This document shows, piece after piece, positions 17,235 to 26,182 of a DNA stretch of 64,000 bases. This DNA is from Amycolatopsis jejuensis (GTDB lineage Bacteria > Actinomycetota > Actinomycetes > Mycobacteriales > Pseudonocardiaceae). The position numbers were made by a program, and so were the translations under genes. The first letter of the stretch is position 1, and each line of letters begins with the position of its first letter. Where the stretch lies: contig NZ_JNYZ01000004.1 in assembly GCF_000717335.1 (NCBI RefSeq), positions 248,001-312,000 on the forward strand. Reading direction: 5' to 3'. The notes beneath the pieces were generated by a model. That model ran no database searches. It worked only from the letters and a program-made list of their open reading frames with translations, and was not told the origin of the DNA.

Positions 17235-18197
17235 TCAGGCGAAGACGTAGGACAGGGCGGATTTCGGGTCCGGTTCAGGACTTCGCTTGGCATAAGCGAT
17301 CGCGTCCTCCACGCGGGCACTCGCGTCGGCGGCGATGGTGTCGGCGGCGCGGTCGTCGAGCTCGAGTTGCGCACGGTAAGTGGGAATCGGATCGCGGCCG
17401 GGGACGTTTTCCAGATCGGAACGGTACGCCTGCGCGTCACCCTCGAAATGGCCCCACAGCCGTAAAGTGTGCACTTCGATCAACGACGGCCCGCCGCCGG
17501 ATCGGGCCCGTTCCACGGCTTCCCGGGTAGCCTCCCAGACCGCTTCGACGTTGTTGTCCTCCACCCGGACCCCGGGAATCCCATACGCCGCCGCGCGAAC
17601 CGCATTGGAACTGACCGAAGTGGACGCACTGCGCGGAACCGAGACGCCCCAGTCGTTGTCCTCGACGACGAAGACCACCGGCAATTTCCACAACGCGGCC
17701 AGGTTGAGCGATTCGTGGAAGGCGCCCTGGTTCACCGCACCTTCGCCGGTGACCGCCACCGCGATATTTCCCTTACCCGCATTGCGGAACGCGAAAGCCT
17801 GCCCGAGCGCGGGCGGGTAACCCTCGGCGATGATGCCCGAACACGAGAAATGCACCGACGGGTCGAACAGGTGCATGTGCCCGCCCCGGCCGCGGCCGAG
17901 CCCGTCCTCGCGGCCGAAAATCTCGGCGGTCATCCGGCGGAGGTCGACGCCGTGTGCGAGAGCGAGGTGGTGCGGGCGGTGGGTGGCGGTCACCGCGTCC
18001 GCGGCGGTGAGGTGCGCGCAGACCCCGGCGGCCACCGGCTCCTGCCCCGCCGCGAGGTGCATCTCGCCGGGGATCAGGCCGGCGCCGATGTCGAAAACCG
18101 GCTTCTTGTCGGCGTGGTACTCGCGGAGGATGGCCTCCTCGTAGGTGCGGATGAGCACCATCGTCCGGTACAGCTCCAGCTGTGTGCTGCGCTCCAT
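17235..18197 (-). CDS. 2-oxoacid/acetoin dehydrogenase-type E1 component, alpha subunit
   Basis: A 320-residue E1 alpha subunit and first gene of the 12-gene operon. The diphosphate-binding motif reads GEGAVNQGAFHESLNLAALW followed by EDNDWGVS. The canonical GDG...NN signature is therefore changed to GEG...DN, although spacing and surroundings are kept. ATG 18197 has a GGAGG ribosome binding site about 5 bases upstream. An IclR-type inverted repeat lies 67 bases before the start. Confidence 0.92.
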   Translation of the reverse strand: MERSTQLELYRTMVLIRTYEEAILREYHADKKPVFDIGAGLIPGEMHLAAGQEPVAAGVCAHLTAADAVTATHRPHHLALAHGVDLRRMTAEIFGREDGLGRGRGGHMHLFDPSVHFSCSGIIAEGYPPALGQAFAFRNAGKGNIAVAVTGEGAVNQGAFHESLNLAALWKLPVVFVVEDNDWGVSVPRSASTSVSSNAVRAAAYGIPGVRVEDNNVEAVWEATREAVERARSGGGPSLIEVHTLRLWGHFEGDAQAYRSDLENVPGRDPIPTYRAQLELDDRAADTIAADASARVEDAIAYAKRSPEPDPKSALSYVFA

Positions 18198-18263
18198 CGT
18201 CCCTCCAGGTTCGCGGTCGGCCCCCAACCTCCCCCGCGTCCCGCCGGGTCGGCAAGAGAGGCG

Positions 18264-18280
18264 ATTTCAGACCGTGAAAC
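18264..18280. promoter_or_regulatory. IclR-type inverted repeat upstream of the E1 operon
   Basis: ATTTCAGACCGTGAAAC is identical at 14 of 17 positions to the repeat at 6347-6363 in front of iclR (consensus ATTTCAGANNGTGAAAN). It lies between the divergent E1 alpha and alpha/beta hydrolase genes, 67 and 107 bases from their starts, so it could serve both. Confidence 0.55.
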
Positions 18281-18386
18281 GGCTGCCGCGGCGGCGTTTT
18301 CGCCATCTGAATCCGCGGGTCTCGCGCCGCGGCGCCCGGGGGTACAGGCTCGGAGGCGACGGCACGGACGGTTGGGAGGTCGGCAG

Positions 18387-19100
18387 GTGAAAGACGTGGT
18401 ACTGGTGCATGGCGCCTGGCACGGTGGCTGGTGCTGGCGGCGAGTGACCGACCGGCTCCGCGCGGCAGGCCACCGCGCGTACGCTCCGACGCTCACCGGG
18501 CTGGCCGACCGCGGTCACCTGCTGCAGCCGTCGGTGACGCTGGAAACGCACGTTCAAGACGTGATCGGGCTGCTGGAGTTCGAGGACATCGACGACGCGG
18601 TGCTGTGCGGGCACAGCTACGGCGGACTGGTCGCGGCGGTCGTCGCGGACCGGGTCCCGGAACGGATCGGGCACCTGGTCTTCCTCGACGCGCTGGTACC
18701 CGCGAGCGGCCAGTCGGCGATGGACCTCCTCGGCGAGACCGAAGGGGTACCCGACCTGCTGCGGCAGCTGGCCCGCGAGGCAGGCGACGGCTGGCGGGTG
18801 CCGCCGAGCGCGTTCACTGCGGAAGCCCTCGGCGTCGACGACCCGGCCGATGCGGCGTGGCTCAGCTCCCGGCTGACCGACCATCCGCTGTCGACCCTCG
18901 AGGAACCCGTCGACCTGGCCGGCGGGGTCGACAACGTCCGCCGCACGTTCGTCCGAGCCGAGAAGTTCCCGGCGACCTGGGCCGACGACCTGCTCGCGGC
19001 GGCCCGCGAGGACTCCGGGTGGGAACACCATTCGATTCCGGCCGGGCACGACTTGATCGTGACCCATCCCGACGAGGTGACGGAGATCCTGCTCAGGTGA
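18387..19100 (+). CDS. Alpha/beta hydrolase (esterase, SABP2/EstC-like)
   Basis: A 237-residue serine hydrolase. It has the oxyanion motif LVHGAWHGGWCW, the nucleophile elbow CGHSYGGL and the final His in PAGHDLIVTHP. The pattern resembles plant salicylate esterase-like and bacterial EstC enzymes, which hydrolyse small esters. The start is GTG 18387 with GGGAGG about 10 bases upstream. It diverges from the E1 operon across a possible IclR operator and may release the operon's substrate from an ester. It overlaps the convergent DUF917 gene by 8 bases. Confidence 0.87.
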   Translation: MKDVVLVHGAWHGGWCWRRVTDRLRAAGHRAYAPTLTGLADRGHLLQPSVTLETHVQDVIGLLEFEDIDDAVLCGHSYGGLVAAVVADRVPERIGHLVFLDALVPASGQSAMDLLGETEGVPDLLRQLAREAGDGWRVPPSAFTAEALGVDDPADAAWLSSRLTDHPLSTLEEPVDLAGGVDNVRRTFVRAEKFPATWADDLLAAAREDSGWEHHSIPAGHDLIVTHPDEVTEILLR

Positions 19101-20124
19101 GGTGCCCGACCGGGTCCACCGCGTATCCGAACGCCCGCGGACCGGCCATCGCGATTCCCTCCGGGGTGTGCCATCGGGGGTCGGCCGGGCTGGCGACCAC
19201 GTCGACGTCCTGGCCCACGGTCAGGTCGATGGTCTGGATCAACGTGCCCGAGGCCGGGTCGGCCAGGTTGATGAGGTCCGGGACCGTCGCCAGTACCACG
19301 CCTTCGCGGCTCACGATCAGGTTTTCGTTCTGGAAGTCGATCCGCACGAAGCCTTCGGGGGTGTGCAGGGAGACCACGCCGCGCGGCCAGGTGTCCGTGG
19401 AGTTCTGCATCAGTTCCACCACCGTGCCCTGGCACAGCAGGCGGCCGCGGCAGGCGAGCAGGTACTCCGGCTGGGACCGGGCGGCGCCGATCCGGGTGCA
19501 CTCGCTGACTGAGCCACCCAGGTCCAGGCGGGCGCAATCGCCTGCGGTGAGGTGGTAGGCGCTGATCAGGGCGGTCAGCCCGAGGCCGGGCAGGACCGCG
19601 CGCAGCAGCTCGCCCAGTACCGCGCTGTCGCCGGTCGAGAATTCGGCCAGCACCCCGGCGCCACCGACCATCGTCACCGGCTGGATCGGGTACCCGGCCA
19701 GCCGCGGGATCGTCAGGTCGATCGACGGGAAGCACCGGCGCATCAGGTCCGCGTCCAGGCACGGCAGCCCGAGCTGCGCGGCCACCGCGAGCGGAACCGC
19801 CGCATTCACCCCGGCGCATTGCACCGGCACCACCGCCGCGCAGCTCCGCCCGGCTCTGGCCTCGACCGCCGCGCGCAGCGTTTCCGCGTCCACCTCCCCG
19901 TGTGCCTTTTCCACCAGCACGGAGGGCGGACCCGCATACGCCACCGGCAGTACCAGCGCGTCCGGGTCCATTGTGGACGGATCAGCGAGCGGAACCGGGC
20001 CGTACCGCCGGATGGCTGCGGTCAGCATTTGGCGTCCCAGATAGGGATCGCCACCGCTGCCACTGCCGAAGTGGACAGCGCCGCGCAGGAGATCGTCGAT
20101 CGCGGCTTCGGTCACCTGCTCCAT
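19093..20124 (-). CDS. DUF917 family protein
   Basis: A 343-residue protein matching the DUF917 pattern: LLRGAVHFGSGSGGDPYLGR near the N-terminus, then PVQCAGVNAAVPLAVAAQLGLPCLDAD and a C-terminal all-beta part with FQNENL. Family members are found beside hydantoinase-like genes, and one has been described as a thiohydantoin desulfurase. The role here is not known. It is last of a three-gene operon with an SDR and a PLP dehydratase, which hints at handling of an amino-acid derivative. Confidence 0.8.
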   Translation of the reverse strand: MEQVTEAAIDDLLRGAVHFGSGSGGDPYLGRQMLTAAIRRYGPVPLADPSTMDPDALVLPVAYAGPPSVLVEKAHGEVDAETLRAAVEARAGRSCAAVVPVQCAGVNAAVPLAVAAQLGLPCLDADLMRRCFPSIDLTIPRLAGYPIQPVTMVGGAGVLAEFSTGDSAVLGELLRAVLPGLGLTALISAYHLTAGDCARLDLGGSVSECTRIGAARSQPEYLLACRGRLLCQGTVVELMQNSTDTWPRGVVSLHTPEGFVRIDFQNENLIVSREGVVLATVPDLINLADPASGTLIQTIDLTVGQDVDVVASPADPRWHTPEGIAMAGPRAFGYAVDPVGHLT

Positions 20125-20133
20125 CCGGGCACT

Positions 20134-21039
20134 CTACTTCCGGATATTCGCCCCGCACAGCACAACGCACGCCCGCTCACCGGAACCGGGCACATAAGGA
20201 CCCCGAATCGCCGCCAACGCAGCGGCAGCGCCGTATTCGACCCCGATCCGGTGTTCGTCCCACAGCAAATCCCGTGCGTCGGCGATCTCCCGGTCGTCGA
20301 CCAGGATCGAGCGGGTGTCGGACGCTTGCGCCGCTTGCAAGGCGAGGTCGGTCGCTCGTCGTGCGCCCAAAGAATCCATGGCGATCGAGTCGACCTCGAC
20401 GTCCACCGGGCGTCCCGCTTCGATTGCGGCGTTCAGGGCTCGGCAGGTGCGTGGCTCGACACCGACTGTCCGGATTCCGTGTGCGGCAGCGGCCGTCGCG
20501 ACCCCCGCGAACAATCCCCCGCCACCGACCGAGACCACCACAGTGTCGACACCCGGCTGGTGCGCGACGATTTCGTCCACCAAAGTCCCGGCCCCGGCGG
20601 CCATCAGCGGATCGGCGTACGCGTGCGCGAGCAGAACGTCGTTGTCCCGCCCGAAATTCGCGCATGCTTCGGCCGCTTCGCCGTACTCGGTGCCTACCCG
20701 GTGCACGATGGCACCCAGCGTGGTGAGGCGGTCCAGCTTGGCGTCCGGCGTGGTGGCGGGGACGAAAACGGTAGCTTTGGTATTGGCCAGCCGGGCCGCC
20801 CAGACAAACGCCAAACCGGCATTACCGCCGCTGGCAATGGCGATTCCGCTGTCCGGCAAGGTACCGCGTTCCGCGTGGGCGAGGACGAAATTCGCGGCGC
20901 CGCGTGCTTTGAACGAACCGGAAAACTGGAGGAACTCCAAGGCCAGCGAAACGCGAGGCGCGAAAGGCGCGACCGTCAGTGGACGAACAACGTCCCCGAT
21001 TCGGGCCCGAGCCGCACCGATCTCGTCAATGGTGAGCAT
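20134..21039 (-). CDS. PLP-dependent threonine/serine dehydratase family enzyme
   Basis: A 301-residue fold-type II PLP enzyme. The Schiff-base Lys lies in FSGSFKARGA, the phosphate loop is SVGGGGLFAGV, and substrate loop ASGGNAGLA replaces the usual SSGNH. The length is slightly under the usual 310-330. The open frame extends upstream into the SDR gene, but ATG 21039, one base after the SDR stop, is the likely start. It may act on serine, threonine or a beta-hydroxy amino acid. Confidence 0.88.
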   Translation of the reverse strand: MLTIDEIGAARARIGDVVRPLTVAPFAPRVSLALEFLQFSGSFKARGAANFVLAHAERGTLPDSGIAIASGGNAGLAFVWAARLANTKATVFVPATTPDAKLDRLTTLGAIVHRVGTEYGEAAEACANFGRDNDVLLAHAYADPLMAAGAGTLVDEIVAHQPGVDTVVVSVGGGGLFAGVATAAAAHGIRTVGVEPRTCRALNAAIEAGRPVDVEVDSIAMDSLGARRATDLALQAAQASDTRSILVDDREIADARDLLWDEHRIGVEYGAAAALAAIRGPYVPGSGERACVVLCGANIRK

Positions 21040-21040
21040 T

Positions 21041-21832
21041 TCAGTGCACGGACCGGACTGCGCCGCCGTCGACGCGAAGGGTCGCGCCGCTGATGTATGC
21101 GGCGGTGTCACCGGCCAGGTAGGCGACCGCAGCGGCGATCTCGTCCGGACGGCCGAACCGGCCGATATCGTTGGCCGCAAACGCTTCCGCCGCAGAGGAC
21201 TCGATGTCCTCCCACCGTTCTCCCCAGCCCTGTTCCGGCGCAAGTTTGACCAGCAATTCCCGCAGCGAATCCACCATGATCGCGCCGGGGGAAACGACAT
21301 TCGACGTGACCCCGGTGCCTTTGAGCTCGCGCGCCAGCGAAACGGCGAGATTGTGCCGGGCGGCGAGCGAAGCATTGTAATGCGGCAACATCGCCATCGA
21401 CTGGATCGCCAGCCCGCCACCGATTCCGATCACCCGGCCCCAGCCGCGTTTCCGCATTTCCGGCACGAAAGCGCGAATCATCCGTACATAAGACACGACG
21501 TTCACCGAGTAGGTCTGCAACCACACATCCGGCGTCGCCTGATCCCAGGAGAAATGCTCGTACGCACCCGCATTGTTGACCAGGATGCCGACCGGACCGG
21601 CGGACGCGGCCACGGCCTCCGCCCCCTCGTCGGTGGCAAGGTCCCCGATCGCGACCTCGGCGCGGCCACCGTCCGCGCGGATCGTCGCTGCCACGGCCGA
21701 GACCCGGTCCGCGTCGCGCCCGTGCACGACGACCTCAGCCCCCTCCGCGGCGAGTTTCGCGGCAATCGCGGCCCCGAGTCCCGAACTCGACCCGGTGACC
21801 AGCGCCCGCCGTCCCGACAATCCCAGCTCCAT
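21041..21832 (-). CDS. SDR-family protein with degenerate active site
   Basis: A 263-residue short-chain dehydrogenase fold. The cofactor motif TGSSSGLG and LVNNAG are intact. The catalytic YxxxK reads YNASL, confirmed in the DNA (codon CTC), and the catalytic Ser region reads GIGGGLA instead of ISSGLA. The usual Ser-Tyr-Lys set is therefore reduced to Tyr. It may have another chemistry, a binding role or be inactive. It is first of the operon with the dehydratase and DUF917 genes. Confidence 0.85.
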   Translation of the reverse strand: MELGLSGRRALVTGSSSGLGAAIAAKLAAEGAEVVVHGRDADRVSAVAATIRADGGRAEVAIGDLATDEGAEAVAASAGPVGILVNNAGAYEHFSWDQATPDVWLQTYSVNVVSYVRMIRAFVPEMRKRGWGRVIGIGGGLAIQSMAMLPHYNASLAARHNLAVSLARELKGTGVTSNVVSPGAIMVDSLRELLVKLAPEQGWGERWEDIESSAAEAFAANDIGRFGRPDEIAAAVAYLAGDTAAYISGATLRVDGGAVRSVH

Positions 21833-21952
21833 GGTGGCTCCTCCCGACCAGACCTGGCTGCCCTGCCGGAAGCGACGCTAGAAGCGGGTACCGCGCGAAA
21901 CATCGGCCCGCGCACCAAACCGGCGCCGGGCGAGGTGTGCACGGCGCACAGG

Positions 21953-22477
21953 TCAGGCGGCCCCCACCCACATCCGGATGCGCCGTCCGGTCGCGAAGGC
22001 GCCCGCCAGCAGCGGCAGCAGCCAGTCGACCCACACCAGGAAGAACCCCAGGTACGACGACGCGTCGTCGCCGATCCCGCCGAGGACCCGGTTGCCGCCG
22101 ATCGGCGTGAAGGCGAAGACCAGCGCCACGAAGACGACCACCAGCCTGCTGCCCGCACCGATCAGGACCAAGGTTCGCCCGAGGGGGTTGCGCTTGGCCA
22201 GCAGCACCGCGCCGGCCAGACAGCACACCGCGCAGCCGACCTGGCTGATCAGGCCAACGACCATGCTGAAGGACATGGACCCGTCGCCGGTCGGCAGGTA
22301 CATCGTGATCAGCGACAAGGCGTCCGCCGCGCTCCAGCGGTCCGTCGATACCGACCGCACGGTGACCGCAGGCCAGATCAGGAACGCCGTCTCCCGCACG
22401 GCGACCAGCACCGCGAACCCGATCGCGAGCACCACCCCGGGCGACACCCGCCTCGACTGTGCCGTCTGCTCCGCCAC
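21953..22477 (-). CDS. Hypothetical membrane protein with about four helices
   Basis: A 174-residue protein with hydrophobic segments near residues 14-36, 68-92, 98-122 and 140-160, and a polar Arg-containing C-terminus. No family is recognised. It lies 96 bases after the response regulator on the same strand and could be co-transcribed with the two-component system. Confidence 0.6.
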   Translation of the reverse strand: MAEQTAQSRRVSPGVVLAIGFAVLVAVRETAFLIWPAVTVRSVSTDRWSAADALSLITMYLPTGDGSMSFSMVVGLISQVGCAVCCLAGAVLLAKRNPLGRTLVLIGAGSRLVVVFVALVFAFTPIGGNRVLGGIGDDASSYLGFFLVWVDWLLPLLAGAFATGRRIRMWVGAA

Positions 22478-22573
22478 CAGACCTCCTCCGCCGTTGGTGC
22501 GGACACGCTAGTGCAGAACCGGCGGGAGGGGTCCCGGGTCACCCGGATTCACCGGACCGGAGCGCCGAACGGC

Positions 22574-23242
22574 TTACGGAGACCCGTCCGCGAGCCGGTA
22601 CCCCGCCCCGGCCACCGTCTCGATCACCGGGGGCGAGCCGAGCTTCCGGCGCAATGTCATCACGGTCACCCGGACGGTATTCGTGAACGGGTCGGCATGT
22701 TCGTCCCACGCCTTTTCCAGCAGCTTTTCCGGGCTCACCACCGTGCCACCCGCCCGCATCAGGACTTCCAGCACCGCGAACTCCTTCGGGGACAGCGGCA
22801 GGAAGCGGCCGTCGCGGGAAGCCTGGTGGCGAGGCAGGTCGAGGACCAGACCGGCGGCCTCCAGCACCGGCGGCAGCGCGGGGCGGGCGCGCCGGGCGAG
22901 TGCGTGCACGCGGGCGACCAGTTCGGCGAACACGAACGGCTTGGTGAGGTAGTCGTCGGCGCCGAGGTTGAGCCCGTCGATGCGGTCGGTGACGTCGGCC
23001 GACGACGTGAGCATCAGCACCCGGGTCTCGCCGCCCGCGTCGACGATCGCCGCGCACACCTCGTCGCCGTGCACGGTGGGCAGGTCCCGGTCGAGGATGA
23101 CGACGTCGTAGGCGTTCACGTCGACGCGCAGCAGGGCCTCCCCGCCGTCGTAGCAGACGTCCACCGCAAGCGAATGCCGCCGGAGTCCCTCGGCAATCGA
23201 GTCCGCGAGGAGCGGCTCGTCCTCCACGACCAGTACGCGCAT
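22574..23242 (-). CDS. OmpR/PhoB-family response regulator
   Basis: A 222-residue regulator with an N-terminal receiver (acidic pair Glu7-Asp8, phospho-acceptor Asp51 in VVILDRDLP, Lys in LTKPF) and a C-terminal winged helix (LSPKEFAVLEVLMRAGGTVV, VRVTVMTLRRKLG). It is encoded 42 bases after the histidine kinase, in kinase-first order. Divergent placement next to the lipoprotein/efflux operon makes that operon its likely target. Confidence 0.92.
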   Translation of the reverse strand: MRVLVVEDEPLLADSIAEGLRRHSLAVDVCYDGGEALLRVDVNAYDVVILDRDLPTVHGDEVCAAIVDAGGETRVLMLTSSADVTDRIDGLNLGADDYLTKPFVFAELVARVHALARRARPALPPVLEAAGLVLDLPRHQASRDGRFLPLSPKEFAVLEVLMRAGGTVVSPEKLLEKAWDEHADPFTNTVRVTVMTLRRKLGSPPVIETVAGAGYRLADGSP

Positions 23243-23284
23243 TCGATCATCATGCCCGGAACCCGGGTAAAAGCGCGATAAGGG

Positions 23285-24445
23285 TCAGACCGGCAACCGC
23301 ACTTCGACCGTGAGCCCGCCGCCCGGATTGGCCCGTGCACCGGCGTCTCCGCCGTGCGCGCGGGCGACCGAGCGCACGATCGACAACCCGAGCCCGGAAT
23401 GGTCGGCGGCGCCGGTGCGGTCGGGTTTTCCGCGGCGGAACGGTTCGAACAGACCGGCCACGTCCTCCTCGGCGACCATCGGACCGGAATTGCGGACGGA
23501 AAGGGCGGGAGTGGAACCGATTGCGACGAACACCCAGCCGCCGCGATTGTTGTAGCTGATGGCATTGCTCACCAGATTCAGCACCAGCCGTTCGAGCAAA
23601 ACCGCGTCGCCGATGACGGTTCGCGCGCGCAGCCTCGTTTCCACCGTCACCGCGGCTTCCTCAGCTTGCGCGGACGTGAGCTTGACCACCGAGCGCACGA
23701 CCTTGTCGAGGCGGACCGGCGTGCGTGCGGTCAGGCCGCGGTCGCTGCGGGCCAGCACCAGCAGCCCCTCGATGAGCCGTTCGCTGCGTTCGTTCGTCTG
23801 CAGCAGATGCGGGCCCAGTTTCTCCAGCACCGGACCGGCATCGGGGTTCTGCAGCGCGACCTCGATCAGCGTGCGCTGCACCGCCAGCGGCGTGCGCAGC
23901 TCGTGCGAAGCGTTGGCCACGAACCGTTTCTGGCTGTCGAACGAGCCGGCCAGCCGGTCCAGCATGCCGTCGAACGTGTCGGCGAGCTCCTTCAGCTCGT
24001 CGGTCGGCCCGCCGAGGTTGATGCGCTGGTCCAGCTTCCCGGCCTCGAGCCGGCGGGCGGTGGACGTGATCGTGTGCAGCGGGCGCAGCGCGCGCCCGGC
24101 CACGAACCAGCCGAACAACACGGCCAGCGCCGCGGTGGACACCAGCGCAATCACCGACGCCAGCAGCAATGTTGACATCGTGGAGCTGCGGTAGTCGGTG
24201 AGCACGGCCTTCGCCACCGACACCGTGTCGCTGGGGACGGTGCGGTCCCAGGCGGGCTGGACGGGAGCCATTCCGTCGACTCCGGCCACGGTGTCCAGGT
24301 ACTGCGCGGGCGCCGGGAGCTCGTTGCTGACCACGATGTAGGTGACCACCACCAGCACCGTGCCCGCCAGCAGGAACAGGCCGCCGTACCACGCGGTGAG
24401 CCGGGTCCGCACGGACAGCCGCAGTATCCGGCGTGCCCTCTTCAC
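23285..24445 (-). CDS. Sensor histidine kinase
   Basis: A kinase of about 386 residues. It has two membrane helices (about 20-40 and 100-125) enclosing a short extracellular loop, then HAMP, a dimerisation domain with the phospho-acceptor His in ANASHELRTPLA, and a catalytic domain with NLVSNAISYN and HSGLGLSIVRSV. The start GTG 24445 has GGAGG 10 bases upstream and is preferred to GTG 24466. The small sensor loop suggests sensing at the membrane, as in cell-envelope stress kinases. Confidence 0.9.
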   Translation of the reverse strand: MKRARRILRLSVRTRLTAWYGGLFLLAGTVLVVVTYIVVSNELPAPAQYLDTVAGVDGMAPVQPAWDRTVPSDTVSVAKAVLTDYRSSTMSTLLLASVIALVSTAALAVLFGWFVAGRALRPLHTITSTARRLEAGKLDQRINLGGPTDELKELADTFDGMLDRLAGSFDSQKRFVANASHELRTPLAVQRTLIEVALQNPDAGPVLEKLGPHLLQTNERSERLIEGLLVLARSDRGLTARTPVRLDKVVRSVVKLTSAQAEEAAVTVETRLRARTVIGDAVLLERLVLNLVSNAISYNNRGGWVFVAIGSTPALSVRNSGPMVAEEDVAGLFEPFRRGKPDRTGAADHSGLGLSIVRSVARAHGGDAGARANPGGGLTVEVRLPV

Positions 24446-24593
24446 TGGCAAGCGTCCTCCATCCACGGTCGGTCCGGATCATTCTGTCCGATCGGCCCAT
24501 AAGGAGAGGATAAACAAGATCGCTTAACGCGCCCGTATCGCCCGATCGATAGAACTGGGCCACCCCCGTCCGGGGGAAACCGAGTGAAGGGAA

Positions 24594-25112
24594 ATGCGCA
24601 TGCGGAAAACGCGTCTGGCGATCGCCGGTGCCGGGCTGGCGCTGGCGGTGCTGACCGGCTGTTCGTCCGGGGACGGCGGCTCGAAAGTACCGTCCATCTC
24701 GACCCCGAATGCGAGTTCGGCCCCCGCGCAGGCAGGCGGCGGGAAATCCGATCCGGTGGCGGACAAGGACGCGATGCGCAAATTCGCGAAATGCATGCGC
24801 GAGCACGGGGTCGACTACCCGGATCCCGACGACAAGAACGGGATGGCCGTGACCCTCGAGGATGCCGAGAAGCAGAAGCCCGCGCTCGACGCGTGTTCGA
24901 AACTGCTGCCGAACGGTGGCGCGCCGAAGAAGCTGAGCCCGGAAGAGCTGGACAAGCAGCGCAAGCAGGCCCAGTGCATGCGTGAGCACGGGGTCGACTA
25001 TCCGGACCCGGACCCGTCCGGCGGTGCGCTGCCCGCGATGCCGATGGACGACGCGAAGGCCACCGACGCCATGAAGGCGTGTGGATTGGGAATGGGGTCA
25101 ACCGGACAGTGA
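24594..25112 (+). CDS. Lipoprotein with duplicated CMREHGVDYPDPD motif
   Basis: A 172-residue protein with a signal peptide and lipobox (ALAVLTGCSS), so it is anchored outside the membrane. The mature part carries two copies of a motif around CMREHGVDYPDPD (near 24790 and 24975), each with one Cys. Related lipoproteins are common beside actinobacterial ABC efflux operons; function unknown. Two ATGs (24594, 24600) are possible. It is the first gene of a four-gene operon and overlaps the next gene (GTGA). Confidence 0.8.
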   Translation: MRMRKTRLAIAGAGLALAVLTGCSSGDGGSKVPSISTPNASSAPAQAGGGKSDPVADKDAMRKFAKCMREHGVDYPDPDDKNGMAVTLEDAEKQKPALDACSKLLPNGGAPKKLSPEELDKQRKQAQCMREHGVDYPDPDPSGGALPAMPMDDAKATDAMKACGLGMGSTGQ

Positions 25113-26182
25113 CCGAGAAACCGACCAGAAGCCGGGCCCGCTGGTTCATCGCGGCGGGGGCGACCGTACTGGTGCTCGGCACGACCTCGGCGGTCGCGCT
25201 GACGCACGTGGCGTCCGGCGGCGAAACGACGACGGCCCCGAAGCCGGTGGCGACGGCCCCGGTGACCAAATCTGACCTGCGCGAGGAGGAGAACGCCAAC
25301 GGAAAACTGGGCTACGGCAAGGAAACCACGTTTGCCGGCAAGAAGAGCGGGACGCTGACCTGGCTACCCTCGCCGGGGGACGTGATCGCCCGCGGCGCGA
25401 AAGTGTACACAGTGGACAACAAGCCGGTGCCGCTCTTCTACGGGAACCTGCCGTTCTACCGTCCGCTGTCGGCGGGCGCGGAGAAGGGCCCGGACGTCAA
25501 GGTGCTCGAGGAAAACCTGAAGGCGCTGGGATTCGGCGGGTTCGGCGCACCCGACGACAAGTTCACCGCGGCGACCACGGCGGCGATCAAGCGCTGGCAG
25601 AAGTCGCTCGGCCTCGAACAGACCGGTACGTTCGATCCGGCCGACGTCGTGCTCGCCCCCGGCGAGATCCGCGTGTCCGGGGTGTCCGCCCAGCTCGGCG
25701 GACCCGGCGCGGGCGACGTGCTCAAGTACACCGGCACCGCCCGGATCGTGCAGGCCGAGCTCGAAGCGACCAAGCGGAGCATCGCGGTGAAGGACGCGAA
25801 GGTGTCGGTCAGCGTGAACGGCCGCACCCTCACCGGCACCGTGACCGAGGTGGGCAGCTCCGTCACCGACCCCAAGGAACAGGGCAAGGATGACGGCAAG
25901 GCCAAGGTCACCGTGCTGATCCGGCTCGACGACCCGGCCGCGGCAGGTGGTCTCGACGGCGCCCCGGTCACCGTGCGGTTCACCAAGCAGGTCCACCAGG
26001 GCGTGCTGGTGGTCCCGGTCGGCGCACTGATCGCGCTTGCCGAGGGTGGGTACGCGGTCGAGGTCGACGAGCAGGGCAAGCGCCGGCTGATCGGCGTCGA
26101 GACCGGGCTGTTCAGCGGCGGCATGGTCGAGGTCAAGGGCACCGGGCTGACCGAGGGCCAGCGGGTGGTGACCACGTCATGA
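25109..26182 (+). CDS. Membrane-anchored efflux adaptor with peptidoglycan-binding domain
   Basis: A 357-residue protein with an N-terminal membrane anchor (about residues 10-32). A biotinyl-lipoyl-like hairpin segment follows ([20 protein letters not shown]). A PG-binding-1 domain comes next ([15 protein letters not shown] to [10 protein letters not shown]), and then a beta-barrel adaptor domain. This layout is that of actinobacterial MacA-like adaptors fused to a wall-binding domain. GTG 25109 overlaps the lipoprotein stop. It would couple the ABC transporter encoded next to the cell wall. Confidence 0.85.
   Translation: MTEKPTRSRARWFIAAGATVLVLGTTSAVALTHVASGGETTTAPKPVATAPVTKSDLREEENANGKLGYGKETTFAGKKSGTLTWLPSPGDVIARGAKVYTVDNKPVPLFYGNLPFYRPLSAGAEKGPDVKVLEENLKALGFGGFGAPDDKFTAATTAAIKRWQKSLGLEQTGTFDPADVVLAPGEIRVSGVSAQLGGPGAGDVLKYTGTARIVQAELEATKRSIAVKDAKVSVSVNGRTLTGTVTEVGSSVTDPKEQGKDDGKAKVTVLIRLDDPAAAGGLDGAPVTVRFTKQVHQGVLVVPVGALIALAEGGYAVEVDEQGKRRLIGVETGLFSGGMVEVKGTGLTEGQRVVTTS

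Noticed and set aside
24562..24575. CCCCCGTCCGGGGG hairpin before the lipoprotein gene as an attenuator
   Set aside because: The stem is very short with a tiny loop and common by chance in GC-rich DNA; no leader peptide is seen.
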